Origin: Archilochus colubris
Taxonomy: Eukaryota; Chordata; Aves; Apodiformes; Trochilidae
NCBI GenBank assembly: GCA_023079485.1
Contig: CM041109.1
Span: 1,497,549 to 1,561,548 of the forward strand
DNA: 64,000 nucleotides
Direction: 5' to 3'
Shown piece by piece: positions 11,225-23,523 of this stretch. Every line of letters begins with the position of its first letter. The stretch's first letter is position 1. A program made the translations under genes and the position numbers. The notes under the pieces are model-generated. The model ran no database searches. It was not told where the DNA came from and saw only the letters and a program-made list of their open reading frames with translations.

Positions 11225-13125
11225 AGAAATTATGCATCTCTTGGAAATGCTGACAATGAATTAAGGAGTCATGTTCATATTCATCTCCTGTGTCTAGTTT
11301 TTAGCATTTCCGATTAAACACAATCAGGAAAAACAATTATGACTTTTTCCTTCATATGTTAATAAGCAGTGAATTTCCCAATCTGCTTTCTAAGGGAATT
11401 CTGAAGGCAGTTGCATGCTTACATATTAAAACTGAACCTAACCCTAAAGTTATTAAGTTATTGTTGTTGGGCAACCAGTATTGCATCAACGTACAATTCA
11501 AAAGCGTCGACTCTTACCCTGCGTGCTGCCCCTTGGTCCACATGGCAGCCTCATGATTTGATTGATATGTTTTTTGCATGACACAGGGGACTGGAATTAC
11601 CAGCCACAACTCACATGGACTCTACTGAGAGGGAAGACCTGTTGACCAGCTCCAACGTACCTCTACACCTCAACACTGAAGATGACTCTAGAAGGATGGC
11701 CTCAGTTTCATTTTTTTAATCCTGCTTGGGAGCCCACCAGCCATCAGTTGTTTTTCCCTCACGTCATGATATTATTCTGTTTCAATTACTCCTAGAATAA
11801 GAGGATTTCAAATCCTAAGGGAGGATTTGTACTGGGAAGTTCTCCCTTACTGACTTCCTGTTTTCAGATCCCAAATTGCTTCAGGCTCCCATCTTACTTA
11901 AGCAGTTTTGTAATTTTTACTCATTGCAGTGTTTCACTATTTATTACTAAATTTCTCTCCCAGCAGCCCAAGGCTTGACTTTAGGACAATGAAATGGGTA
12001 ATTGTTCCTTTCCTGTGTATTTAATGCAGGCGGGTGCTCAGGAATAGCTTGGGACCATCTCATGAGTCAATCTTGATGCAACTAGAACAAGGGGATCCTA
12101 AAAGTTGCTTACTGAGTTCAGAAGGGATCAGATATTCCTGTGGAGAGGTCTTCATGTCTTTCAGGGTTTATTTTCATGTCAAACTGGTGAAAAAAAATTG
12201 CTACTCTACCAACAGTTTTGTGAGAGGCTAATTCATTCTGAATTTGAAAATACACACCAAAAACCCATGGGTTTGTGTTCTGGTTGATCTGTTTTCTTAT
12301 TTATTTTTAAAGATCATGATTCAGGGAAAAATATTAAAGGATCTTTTTAAACCTAGCTCTTGTTGAGGAAAATGTCAGCTGAAGTCTTCTGAAAAGCACT
12401 GTGAGTTTTAAATAAGAGTGAAGTGGTTCATCTAGGTTGACCAAGAGGTCTTTTGGGGAAGACCCTTATGTCAAGCCTCCATCATGCCAGGTACATTCTG
12501 CTCACCCTGCTCTAGGGACATGGATTTAATAATTGAAGCTGAAGTGTGTTGTTGAGTGCTTTGTGTCAGTGACACAGGCACTGCCAGAAGGAAGCGAGCG
12601 ATCCTGTTCTGGAATAGATGTCTCAGCTAGATGGGCTGGCAGCTGGGGAGATAAGGATACTCTTAGGTTGTAAAAAGCAGGGAGAGACTTAGCATTTATT
12701 TTGAAGTGTGTGCAATTTCCATTGAAGGCTGTAATTTGAAGCTCAGCCCAGGAAGGAGGGTTAGAGAAGACCTCTAGGTGCCTGTTTGCATTTAATAGAC
12801 ACTGCAAAAGGTTTATAACTCGGAATCAGACAGACAAATGAAGTGTGAGGTGATGCTAGAGTAAGGAACTGAGGGAGATAGTCCCAGACAAGAGAGGGTA
12901 CAGCTCCCTGTGTGCTGTACAGAAATGCATTCACCTGCTGCAGAAGCACATCTGGAATGATGGACTTAATTTCATTTTGTAACTTTAGGATGTGGGCACT
13001 TCGGGGTAAGATTGAGAAGGTAAGAATGAGAAGTGCTCAGAAGTTCAGATAGTTCTCAAGTAAAGAGGTCAAAGAATAAACAGATATTTCAAATAAAACA
13101 AATAAACAAAACTTTTGGTTTTGGA
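11225..13125. other. Intergenic, no gene seen
   Basis: I find no coding region, splice and promoter pair, or repeat element that I can support in this interval. Confidence 0.5.
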
Positions 13126-13133
13126 AATTCAGT

Positions 13134-13139
13134 TTTATT
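13134..13139 (-). promoter_or_regulatory. Poly(A) signal of third EDQM-like gene
   Basis: AATAAA on the minus strand, about 280 bases past the stop codon. Confidence 0.7.
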
Positions 13140-13416
13140 TCTCATTTACATGTTTTGGAGGTTGACATGTTGTTTGTCAACCACTGCTGGCAGAAAACAT
13201 TCACAGCCCTTTGGAAAAGAGCATAAGCTGGGTCTTGCATGCATAAATAAATTAAGACAGATCCGATTTATATTTTGAAGAAAAGTCTAATCACAGATGA
13301 GGTATCCGAAGATTCAAGCAAGGCAAAAATGGGAGAAGTGACTCAAGCTTTAGGCATCAAATATATCCAAGGGAGGAGTGAGCCGGTGGGTCCAGGTCTG
13401 GGGCTGGATCCTGCTC

Positions 13417-13692
13417 TTAGTACTTGGGACATTTCGGTGGCAGGTTGCAGGTGTTCTTGGAGTACTGGGGACAATAAGGGGCAGGGGGGCAGTAGCGCTG
13501 CACAGGGGGGCAATAGCGCTGCACAGGGGGGCAATAGGACTGCACAGGGGGGCAGGAGGGTGTCACGTAGGTGAACTTCTGCACTGGCTGCCTCTGGATG
13601 ATGTAATGGCAGGAGGGTCCCGAGTCGTGGCAGGAGGAACGGGATCCATGGCAGGAGGTTTCGTTGCTGTGGCAGGATCCACGGGAACACAT
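13417..13692 (-). CDS. Small Cys/His/Pro/Gln-rich EDC protein, copy 3 (EDQM-like)
   Basis: A 91-residue paralogue, the shortest of the three. It starts MCSRGSCHSNETSCHG, has four SCH motifs, QRQPVQKF, TYVTPSCPP, three YCPPVQ(R) units and the tail NTCNLPPKCPKY. Exon 2 begins at 13713 after a CACAG acceptor. It matches copy 1 in the tail and copy 2 in the TYVTPSCPP segment, so the trio probably arose by tandem duplication with some exchange between copies. The role is inferred as a transglutaminase and disulfide cross-linked component of cornified cells. The EDQM-group name is tentative. Confidence 0.85.
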   Translation of the reverse strand: MCSRGSCHSNETSCHGSRSSCHDSGPSCHYIIQRQPVQKFTYVTPSCPPVQSYCPPVQRYCPPVQRYCPPAPYCPQYSKNTCNLPPKCPKY

Positions 13693-14248
13693 CTTCCTGG
13701 AGTGTGGGCAGAGCTGTGGGGGAGAGAGGGATGGTCATGTTTAGACACCTGCATGGTCTAAGCTGATCTGCAGTTCCCCATTTTCTTCCTGATTTTTAGC
13801 TCTGCAGGGCTACAAAAGTGATTTCAATGCTGGCGGGGTTTTGGGAGGTGTGTTATGTCCCCCAGTAAAAGCAGAACCTTTTATGGATGCAGTTTGCTTT
13901 TCAGAGAGAAATAACTCAAAGCATCGGTTGCCCATGTGAAGTCCCAGCCCCTCCAGTACCTTCTACTCAAAAATTTTGGAGCCTCTTTTCCATAACATCC
14001 TCTGTCTCTCCCCTCTGCATTTTCCAATCTTTCTGTTGTTTTGGCTCTCCCTGGGGCCCTGTCTGCTAAGCTTCCACTTGACATTTGTTTGTTGTTCATA
14101 GAACAACTCCTGTGGGCAACAAAAACTTGGTCTCTGGCATGATCAAGGTCCAGAGGTGAGGAGTATCTTAATCCAGCTCTACCAAAGCTTGTATGAAAAC
14201 AGCTGGTTCCATAAAGAAACCCAAGACAAAGAGAAAAATTGAACTTAC

Positions 14249-14324
14249 CACTTCAGCAACAGGGATGAAGGTGAATAGGAGCAGAGAAGCAAGTGGAGGA
14301 AGCTGGGATGAGAAACCTTTTATA
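14249..14324 (-). promoter_or_regulatory. Core promoter and noncoding exon 1, EDQM-like copy 3
   Basis: Donor GTAAG at 14244-14248, exon 1 from 14249 to roughly 14293. TATA box TATAAAA at 14318-14324. At the expected initiator position the sequence reads TCCACTT, so the TCATTCA-type initiator is degenerate in this copy. The upstream GGTTATCTGGG block matches copy 1. Confidence 0.65.
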
Positions 14325-14344
14325 CTGTTTCAAAGGGTTATCTG

Positions 14345-17300
14345 GGACATGAGCCATCCCTTGGCAAGTGTAACCTAATTACATATTCCAACCCATTTCT
14401 ACCCAGTGTATTCAGCTTCCAACATTTTCCCTTTGATGCTCTGTGCTTTTAGCATTGTAATTGTCCCCTAGGTTATTAATAGCGTTCTAATTCCTTCACC
14501 TCCCTATGAAAGAGATTGGAAGGTATTTCATGCAAAGTGACGCCAATACCAAGGAAACTACTGGATCTGGTCACGGACAACAAGTATCAAACAGATGAGG
14601 TGTTTGTAATTCCAAAATACCAATTTCTCAAGCTGTGCCGGGATGTCACATGGACCAAGAGTTAAACGTGATCACAGCTCCATGTGATAGAAAAAAGATT
14701 ACTAATGTTAACTCGTGGGGATTATGTTTAGGGCAGGAATACTCCGGCTGGATTTCCCAATGGTACAAGAGATTTTGATTGGAGATTCAGCATTAACCCA
14801 ATGATAACTGATAATTTCAACCTGTCTGCATGGTGTGTCCTAAGGATTACTTATGTCCTTGCTACAGATGCTCTTTTAGTTTAATTCTGCAATATGGTGG
14901 TGGCAGTGATATCAAATCCCAGAGCAGAATGGCTTGAGGTGACGCCACCAACCCAAGCCCTGCTCATACTCCCAGAGGTGTAGTTATTTTCTGTTCCTAT
15001 TTTCCTCTCTCCTTCTTTAATGTACTTCTAATTTCCCCCCCAACATTTAAAATACAACTTCTTTTTATTTCACTTTCTGGGAATTTTTAGCAGTTAAGGG
15101 TGTGAGAAGGTGGCATCCAGAGTAAGGTTTAAAATCTTTAATCCCACAATGATGATATTTGGACTCTGAGCTGGGATGGAGCACTAGGGTTGCAGTTCTG
15201 CTTCCGGTACCCAGCGATGGCATCTCTGCAGCTCTTACAGAAATACGTATCATCCAGGGATGTACCTCAAGAAAAAAAATAAACAAAGCAGAGTAATGTG
15301 GTAAAGGTAGATGCTTCTGAGCCTGGATTTTCCCATGAATCACAGCGGAACTTTGGTCTTCCTTTCCGTGTCTACGTACAGGTCATGCCCATCTAACCCA
15401 GCAATTACATTTTCTTGTCTTGTAAAAGGCAACAATGTGTCAACACTGGGATGACACCGAGGATTAGACATCAGGCACAATTGATTTTGGGTGATGCTCT
15501 ACTGACTCACTGGGATCCCTCAAACAGGTCCATTAACATCTGTGTTTCAGTAACACGATGTGCGGAACGAACCTATAAATATTTAGCTGCAAAGTTTTAT
15601 TTAGGTTCCACTTAAACAACACCTTGAGAAATCTTTGCTCATGTCCTGGAGTAAATCTGCCCTAATATAAAAGAGGGAATCTGGTAAAAATAACAGAAGA
15701 GTGTCAGGTGTAAATAGTGGGGAAAAAAGGGCAGCAAACTAAACTGGCTGTGGTCAGGGGGGAGCAAAGCCCCCATTTTCCAGCAGTGCCTCATTGCTGA
15801 AGCCTCCAACTTTATAAAGTTCCCCTGTTTCAAATCATTCCTTTCAGTTTTTGACTACTCCTGATGCTTCCCTGTTGTTGAGGAAGGTATGAGATTTGGC
15901 TGATTATGGGAACATTTAATTAATTTGTAGATGGTAGCCCGAGTTCTGCCTAAATCCAAACTTCTTGTTTATTATAACCAATGTAAGAGAGTGATTCTTT
16001 CCAAGGGACATTTCTTGTATTTCATGATTTAGTTATATCTAAAACAAATGTATCTATTCATTGAAAATAACAATAAAAACCAAATTTTTGGAATAAATAT
16101 CTCACTTGCAGGAAAAATACTCTAGCATTTTATATGCCATCCAGGAGATAATGTTACAGCAACTAATGCTGGGGTGGCCATGATTGTTGGCCCTATGGCA
16201 ACCACTTCTCAATGTGCTTCAATCCAGCCCCATGGCAGCTGATTGGCAGCTACAAGATGTGTGGGGAATGCTCAGAGGGGTGTAGTGGGGGATGCTACAA
16301 TTAATGGGAGATGAGATTGCATGGGATCCCCACTTTGGCATGGGCTGGAACTCTCACATTGCAACATCGCTGGGTGCAGCCCCACAGGCACAGCCAGAAG
16401 GGCTGTCTAGAAGCTCAACACTTCTTTGGTGCTGAGAAATGTGCTCTGCGTTCAGGGCCCCCTCTCATTTCAGTTTTCTAATGTTTGCCTTAGGTTTATC
16501 ATGCATTCTGTGGGCTGTATCTTGTCCACTCCTCTCCTGCTGCTGTGACTGAGGGACTGTCCAGAAAATGTCCTCTGCTGAGATTGTCATCAGCCCAAGA
16601 ACCTCTGTGGCTGTGGCCTTTGTGGCAGGGGGAAGGTGGGGACAATTTCCTGCTGAATTTATGCAATCCTCTTCCCCAGATGTCTGAGATGTGCTGAGAT
16701 AACAGAACTCCAGTTGGGAAAGATTTGCTGTCTCTACTCTTCAGTCTCTTCCTAAGTGTCTCCTTGAAGGAGTGATCCAACCAGCAGCACCACAGCTTAG
16801 CTGAGAGCGTAGGTGAAAACTTGGACTGCTTAGAAAGAGTGAAGACAGGAGATTTTATCTCCCTTCCTTGCAAACTCAAACCTAGCCTGGAGCACCCAGG
16901 CTGACTGGGTTTCAACCTCCTGTTTGGCACAGGATGAGCTTGGCACCGGCAGAAGGGTCCCTGGGTGCCTGGGGGGATGGGGATCCTTGGTGGCATCACA
17001 GTGTCAGAACCACATGGCTCTAACCCTGACATTCATTCCTTGCACCTGCAATCATGTACCTAACACATGGCAATGATCCTTCTTGTTATTTTAATTAATA
17101 ATAATAAAACAAGTTCTAATAACAAGCTCCTTGTTCCTTTCAAAGATTCAGTGCAAAGCCTTAGCTAATTAAATATTTAGCACATTACACCCAACACTGC
17201 TCTCATCTCATTCCTCCAGCAAGCTGCTTCCCCTCTGCTGGACGCTGGAGGAAACCTGGGGATGAATCTAACCCAATTGCTGAATGTCTCTCCATTTGGT

Positions 17301-18050
17301 ATTCCAGTTTCCTACATCGATGAGAGAAACAGAACTTCTCTAGTTTCTGCTGAGAAAAGTCACCTTAAACCCCAGTAGGAACAGGGAATCATTTTTTCTT
17401 TCAGAATCTTGTTTTACAACCATGTCTGGTGTTTGCAGGGGGAGGGTTTGCAGCAGGAGTCAATGTTGCAGTGGATGGGCTGACTTAAACCCAGTTTTAT
17501 TTTGCACTGGCTGGTGTTTCAGCACAGCAATATGAACTCTTGCTGGTATTTTCAAAGAAGGCAGAGCTGCCTTGCACAAGGCATCTATCTAACCCCATAC
17601 TCTCTATTTACAACAGCTCAGAAGGAAGATAAAGTAGGATGTGTCTCTTCCTTGCTTATACCCTCTGATTTCCAGATTTCCTAGATGGAGTCTGCTTTTG
17701 CGCCCACCATCCATGAAGGAACTACGAAGCCAAAGCTTCAGTCTGATCTCCTTTGAAATGTGCCTGTGAGGGTCTGAGGCTCAGGGCCAGCTGTCACAGA
17801 GCCAAGGGCTGGGCTTGATGAGAGATTCTGATCTGCACCTTCAACCCCAGACGGTGTTTCCAAACCCAACGTCTGGATTCGTCTGGCAAGGCACAAAGTG
17901 TGGGCACTGGAGAGCTGCCAGGGGGTGTAATGGGAAGGGGGAAGCTGTAGAAAGCAGTTTTTGTTAATAAAGGTGGGCCTGGGAACGCTGCTGAAGGTTG
18001 GGAGGAAAGTAATGGTGGAAAAACGCTAGGACACCAGCACTTTTTGTGAG
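14345..18050. other. Intergenic, no gene seen
   Basis: Several open frames of 60-180 codons exist here, but they lack EDC composition, paired TATA and donor signals, or any family I recognise. No CR1 terminus was noticed. Confidence 0.5.
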
Positions 18051-18058
18051 CTTTAGGT

Positions 18059-18064
18059 TTTAAT
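18059..18064 (-). promoter_or_regulatory. Poly(A) signal (ATTAAA)
   Basis: ATTAAA on the minus strand, about 235 bases beyond the stop codon of the 92-residue gene. A variant hexamer, so less certain than AATAAA. Confidence 0.5.
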
Positions 18065-18298
18065 ATCACATCTTTGCTACTGGAGACCGAAGCGGGAAAT
18101 TAATGGATTCAAATTCTGGCGCAAATCACGTTTCTGCCGCGCTAATGCCACTTTTGGGGGATCAGGAGGGAGGAGAGGTGAGATGTGCTGGAGGGAAGAG
18201 GGAAGGGGCAGGACCTGCCCAAGCTCAGGGCTGCATCTTGCAGAGGGGAGAGGAGCAGCCCCATGGTGTGCGCTGACTCTGGGCTCGTCTTCACCCCA

Positions 18299-18577
18299 TC
18301 ACTTCTGCTGCTGGGGGGGCCACTGGACTGGCTGCTTGATCTGCTGCTGTTGCTGACAAGGAACAGGGGCCACGGGCACCTGCCCAGGCCCGGTGACCAC
18401 GGGGCACTGGGGGGAGAGGACCACCACTGGTGTCACATCCTGCACGGCGCTCACTTCGTGGCAGACGACCCCCTCGGAGCCGTGGCAGGACCTCTCGCTG
18501 TCATGGCAGGAGGAGCCTCCGCTGTGGCAGGAGGAGCTCTCAGTGCTGTGGCAGCCTCTGTCTCCACGGGAGCACAT
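18299..18577 (-). CDS. Small EDC protein, MCSRG start and Gln-rich WPPQQQK tail
   Basis: A 92-residue protein. Residues 1-45 are Ser/Cys/His-rich (MCSRGDRGCHS, then repeated SCH motifs). The middle is Val/Pro-rich (VTPVVVLSPQCPVV). The end has a run of five Gln, then IKQPVQWPPQQQK. Exon 2 starts at 18599 after a TTGCCAG acceptor. The MCSR start matches the EDQM-like trio and two loricrins, and the IKQP..W..QK tail matches the loricrin tails, so it bridges the two groups. Gln and Lys at the end are likely transglutaminase substrates. It is an SEDC gene without doubt, but I do not recognise which named avian one it is. Confidence 0.8.
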   Translation of the reverse strand: MCSRGDRGCHSTESSSCHSGGSSCHDSERSCHGSEGVVCHEVSAVQDVTPVVVLSPQCPVVTGPGQVPVAPVPCQQQQQIKQPVQWPPQQQK

Positions 18578-19748
18578 TTTCCTGTTGGTGTGGTCAACCC
18601 TGGCAAGGAGAGACCTTTGGCATTAGGTGCATGAAGACCAGAGTGCTTCCCCCCCCCTGCTTTGCATTCAGATTTCCTGGGTGTCTTTCTGAACCTCGGT
18701 AGGATTTGTCTCTCTGTCTGCCTGACCTGTTCCCCCAGCTTGGGGCTTCATCCCTGCAGTGCCCTCAAACTGAACACCCTCACAACCCCCTTGAAACCCC
18801 CATTTTAATTTCTGCTGGGTTCCAGGAGCTGTTTTCTGCTCTCCCTTGCTGCATCCCTCCAGCACTCATGCATGATGTCCAGGGATTATCTCAGGGCTGT
18901 GTAACAGAGGAGCAGAAGTGCTCTGGGCTGCCAGCTTATGCTGCATGAGCAAGAGGCACCTTAGCCAGCTTCTGAAAAACCCACAGCCTAAAGGGATCCT
19001 GGCACAACTGTTGGATTCACAGCCGGGACTGGTGGTATTAGAGCCTCAGCAATCTAAAATTTCCAGAGGTACTCAAAATGAAGAGACTTCTGAGTCTTCC
19101 TTGTGTCCTCTGCTCCCTCTGTGCCCTGCAAACCCTTGACTGCCCAGTCCAATTTCCAGAGGCATGAAGAAAATCCTGTGTGCTCATCTGAGCCCCTTTC
19201 TGGGGAGCACTGAGGTTTCCAGAGGGTTAAAACATCCAGGATGCAGCCAGCTGAGCTTCCTCTCATAGTTTCAATCTGTCTTCTCTGTTCTTTACTAAAG
19301 TTCTTAGAGGAGAGCTTCATAATTGGAACTCCTGAAGATTTATATTTCCCAAAAGAGCTTAGTAAAGGAATCAGGCTCATAAGTGCAACAAAAATTAAAC
19401 CCAAGGTTTCTTATAAAAGTTTCATTCCCAAATCCCATTCTTTACTATTTTGTTTCCAGGTTTTTTTTTTGGTTCTTTTTTTTTTGTTTGTTTCTTTTGG
19501 AAACCAAGAATCCTTGCACTGAAATAGTCCAAATATATCTATATAAGATAAGAACAATAAATTTTGCTTCTTAGCATGGGTCTTGAGACCGATTTTGATA
19601 GCACAAAATTGCCCCAGCCACCAAGGCAAGAACTTTGCTCTCAGGAACCCCAACCCCTGCAGTCAGAGCCATCTTTAGAAAAACATAGATCATCTCTGTC
19701 CAGCAAAGTTTTCTAAGAAGGGAATGTAGCAGTGTAGGAGCAACTTAC

Positions 19749-19821
19749 CTTGGCTGTGAAGGCTCTGAGGAAGGAAGAGAGATGAGTGAATGAGTTGCTC
19801 TCCCATCCGAGAACTTTTATA
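19749..19821 (-). promoter_or_regulatory. Core promoter and noncoding exon 1 of the 18.3-kb gene
   Basis: Donor GTAAG at 19744-19748, exon 1 about 19749-19791 without an ATG. Initiator TCATTCA at 19787-19793, TATA box TATAAAA at 19815-19821. Confidence 0.75.
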
Positions 19822-19839
19822 TGGTTCCTAACTCTCTTC

Positions 19840-22800
19840 CTGAAAATGCAATAAGCCCCTGGGGAAAAATGACCAATGTATTTACAAAACAGCCCCACCT
19901 CTAATTATCCACCACCTTCAAAAGCTTATTCAACCCGATTTCTTTGATTGACTTGTCATACAGTAGATTGTCTCCTGTGTGTTACACAGCTTTAATTGTC
20001 GCCCTGCCCCATGCAGGTTGTAACGCATGAAGAGTGAAAACTGTGTGGGTGGCTTGACTGTCTCACCATCATGCCAGGATGAGTTTTAGATTGCAAAATG
20101 GATGGCAAAGGTGGTGCTTTTTGGGGTTTCTAGTCTCCTGAAACCTTGCACCCAAGGTCTGGCTGGGAGGAGAGGTCATCGTGCCCCATCGCTTCTAATT
20201 GCTTTTGGCAGGAGCAAAGTCTTGGGCTGTGGACAAAAGGCACCACTTTCAAGTCCTCAACATAAATGGCATGGTTTTTGGAAAGTCATTATCACATGTC
20301 CTCTGAAAGCATCTTTAAAGTTGTCTTTGCCCTGCAAGACATCTGCAGTTACCAAAATCTTGGCAGCCAAGGGGCCCCTCTTGATCTCCTCTCTCTGACT
20401 GTGTAATTTCCCAGAGTCATAAAAACAGGAAAATGAAGCCTGTGGCCACTGTGGCAAGTCCCAGGAGCCACAGCTGGAATGGGACCTGTCAAAGCCAGGT
20501 AGTAGCATGAGCACTTTTGAAAATCTTGACTTATAACTTGTGAAAACCTCAAATATGTAGTGTTTTTTTTCTATGCCTGTCCATCTACTTCACGTCTGAT
20601 TTTATGGCTATTTCATTGACACTGGTGTACTTACCACTAATTTTAATTGTTATAATTTTTTCTGGACAATACCAAAAAGTCCCAAATGGAACTTATCTTT
20701 TAAAATTGCCGTTTTTCTAATATTTTATATATATATAAATGTATATATATATTTAATTTGCCTGGGCGTGAAGCAGCCACCATCTGTGCTGGGAAGTGTG
20801 CCTAAAGAAGTCACTTGAGCAAACCTTGAACTCCTGAGTAAGCTGTGAGTAAAGTGCTAGCTCAGAGACCAAGTACTCAAGCTCACCCTGCACCTCCAGC
20901 TCACCCAGCTCTTCTCTGGGGTGAGATGGGTGCATGCAGGGCACAGAGCAGCAGATTCCTGGTGCAATCTACTGTGCAACCATGGCTTTGCAACAGCTTT
21001 GGTTTCTTCTTTTCCTTCCCATTAGCCCCTTGACCATGTGATTTCTTAGAATTGTCAGAGAATCCCAGACTGGTTCAGGTTGGAAGGGACCTTGAAGGTC
21101 ATCAGTCCAACCCCTTTCCATGGGCAGGGACCCCTCCCACCAGCCCAGGGGGCTCCAAGCCCCATCCAACCTTCAACATTCCCAGGGATGGGGCAGCCAC
21201 AGCTTCTGGGGGTGACCTGAGTAAAGAATTTCTTCCTGTATCCAACCTAGATCTCCCCTTTTCCAGTTTAAACTTTCAGCTGGGCTCACTCTGTGTTTTT
21301 CACTCATTTTATACTCATTTTACTCATTTTAACTCCTTCTGCAAACACCAAGTTTTGCTGGGCAGAGATCAGCTGAACATCTGAAGCAGGCGGCTGCCTC
21401 TCGCTTGCTATCACAAAAACAATTTTTTAGTTTCTCTCCAGAGGCGCCAGGTAATGCCTTTCATCCAGCAGCCACAGTTGTGTTTACAGCTCAACCTGCC
21501 AGTTTACCAACAGCCAAAGCTGAGGGGCCATGGCTTTGGCAAGCACTGACATGCTTCTGGACCCGAGTCCTGCATTATCGCAGCTCCTCAGCCAACAGGG
21601 ATGAGTTGTTCCTCCCCTCTTGCACAATGTGTGGGGAGGAAACCTGGAGGTGTGAGTGTGTGTGGACATATGGGTGTAAAAACCTTGCTTCTGCCTGCTC
21701 TAGCTTCCCACCAGACTGCAGAAAAAGGCACCAGGATGCAGACCCTTGTGCTCAAGCTCTGGGTGCAAGAGCATCCTCCTTCTCCCCTGGGTCTATTATA
21801 CTATTTTATATTTTATAGTACATAAAACTGCATAAACCTACATAAAATTACATGAAATTATATACAATTATATAAAATTATATATACCATATAGACACAT
21901 ATATAAAATATTATCCATTTCTGTTAACTTCTGGAGTGTTTTTTGACACAGTCCTCAAAGAATCAACCAAATTCACCGGGAAGTGAATAAGAAGTGGACT
22001 TTTAAAGTACTTAATTGCTTTTATATTTTTATGGGGAGCTGAAATTTTGGTGTGTTTTTTGGTCAGTCAAGAAGTTTTTGAATGCTCCAAACTTTAATTG
22101 TGTTTCTTGAAGTCTATTGGGAGTTGTTTGAGCTTTCTGAGTTCTTTTGTTACCTTTGACACTATCAGATGGAGCAGGGAAAATAACAGAAATCAGTAAC
22201 GAAGTGGTAGATTTTAGAAATATAAGTAGATGCAAATAAATGATAAGACTGTCTAATTTTAGAATGGAATTTAACGTGGCACCTTGTGTAATGCTCCCTG
22301 TACCACAGTCTTACAACACTTTACAGTATGAAGGATACCTGGTGTGGTAGCAAACCCAGGGCTAGAGCTCAGAGCATTTATGGTTTGTAATCTGTGGTGT
22401 TTGATGAACATTGGGTCAAGGTTTGCTTGGATTTTGATCAAGCTGAAAGGGTGAAAATCCTCACAGCAATGGCAATGAAGTATTTTACAATGTCATTTTA
22501 TCTTCTTTTATCTCCCTGTTAAACGGGCACAGACCCATGGGTGGGTTTTTTTCTTCATTATCAATACCTGGCATAGTCAAAAAACTCAACAACTGTCCTA
22601 AAACATCAAATATTTGGCAATGATCATGTAGAAAACCAGATGTTCATCATGATGACATCATGTGCTGATGTCCCATCAGCACAGCACAGAGGAACCATCT
22701 CCCTGTGCCTAATTTGGGGCCTGATCCTCCCAGAAAAATGCCATGAAGCAGGTTACCACGAAGCAAATGAGCTCCTTCAAGTTGCCTCATGCCACTGGTG

Positions 22801-23295
22801 CAAGCCCAAGGTTTACGTGCTCTGGGTTACAACATCACCTGCAATCTCTCTGGGATGGGAGCCTGGTGCATAATTGTTTCCAAGTAAACAACCTCGAGCT
22901 CCCGAGGTCACGTTGTAAATAATAATCTGTCGGAAATCACCTGGATGGTTGGAATATCTCCTTAATGCAACTCTCAGAGTCTGAGCTTTGTGCCCACATT
23001 GAGGGGCTGGGCAGGGTTTTTTTTCTTTTTCCATTCGATGGGGGCAGCTCAAGGGGGGAAGCTCTGACTTTAGCCAGAGCAAAATAAAGAAACATTCTCT
23101 TGCTGTTAAAAAATGATGTATTTTGATTCTCTCACATGGGCCATTAAATCTGAGTGTGGTTGTAAAATGCACACCAAAAATGTGGGAAGATCACTCCTGT
23201 GTTGTGAAGTAGACTCCTAGAGCACCTGCCTATGTTTTGAGTGAGGGAGTGAAAAATTAAAGAAATAATTCAGATACTGGAATTTCCCATAGACT
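19840..23295. other. Intergenic with CR1 and AT-rich tracts
   Basis: No gene supported. It holds a TA-rich stretch at about 20725-20757, a CR1 piece at about 21050-21270, and an AT-rich run of ATAAAATTA-like units at about 21790-21910. Confidence 0.5.
21050..21270 (-). repeat. CR1 LINE fragment
   Basis: Reverse-oriented CR1 3' part: GGTTGGAAGGGACCTTGAAGG, then CCATGGGCAGGGACC, GGGATGGGGCAGCCAC and GATCTCCCCTTTTCCAGTTT. Confidence 0.85.
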
Positions 23296-23302
23296 CTGAA
23301 GT

Positions 23303-23308
23303 TTTATT
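23303..23308 (-). promoter_or_regulatory. Poly(A) signal of the exon-1-coding gene
   Basis: AATAAA on the minus strand, about 215 bases past the stop codon. Confidence 0.7.
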
Positions 23309-23523
23309 CTCTAACCCATGAGCACAAGGAGGCAGGGAGGAGAATCTTTTCCCATCACCAAAGCACACATCACTTTTCCCAGCAGTGCTTGCCACCATGT
23401 CGCTAGCACAACCCAGCACAAGGAAGGCAAAACTCCCTGACTGGTAATGACATGGCTGGGGAAAAGCCACTTTGTGACATGTCCAGGGTACTTTTCCTAC
23501 AGCAGAGCCAGCTTTGGAGTCAG

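Noticed and set aside
16499..17032. A 177-codon minus-strand frame
   Set aside because: No family resemblance, and no TATA box or splice signals in the EDC pattern.
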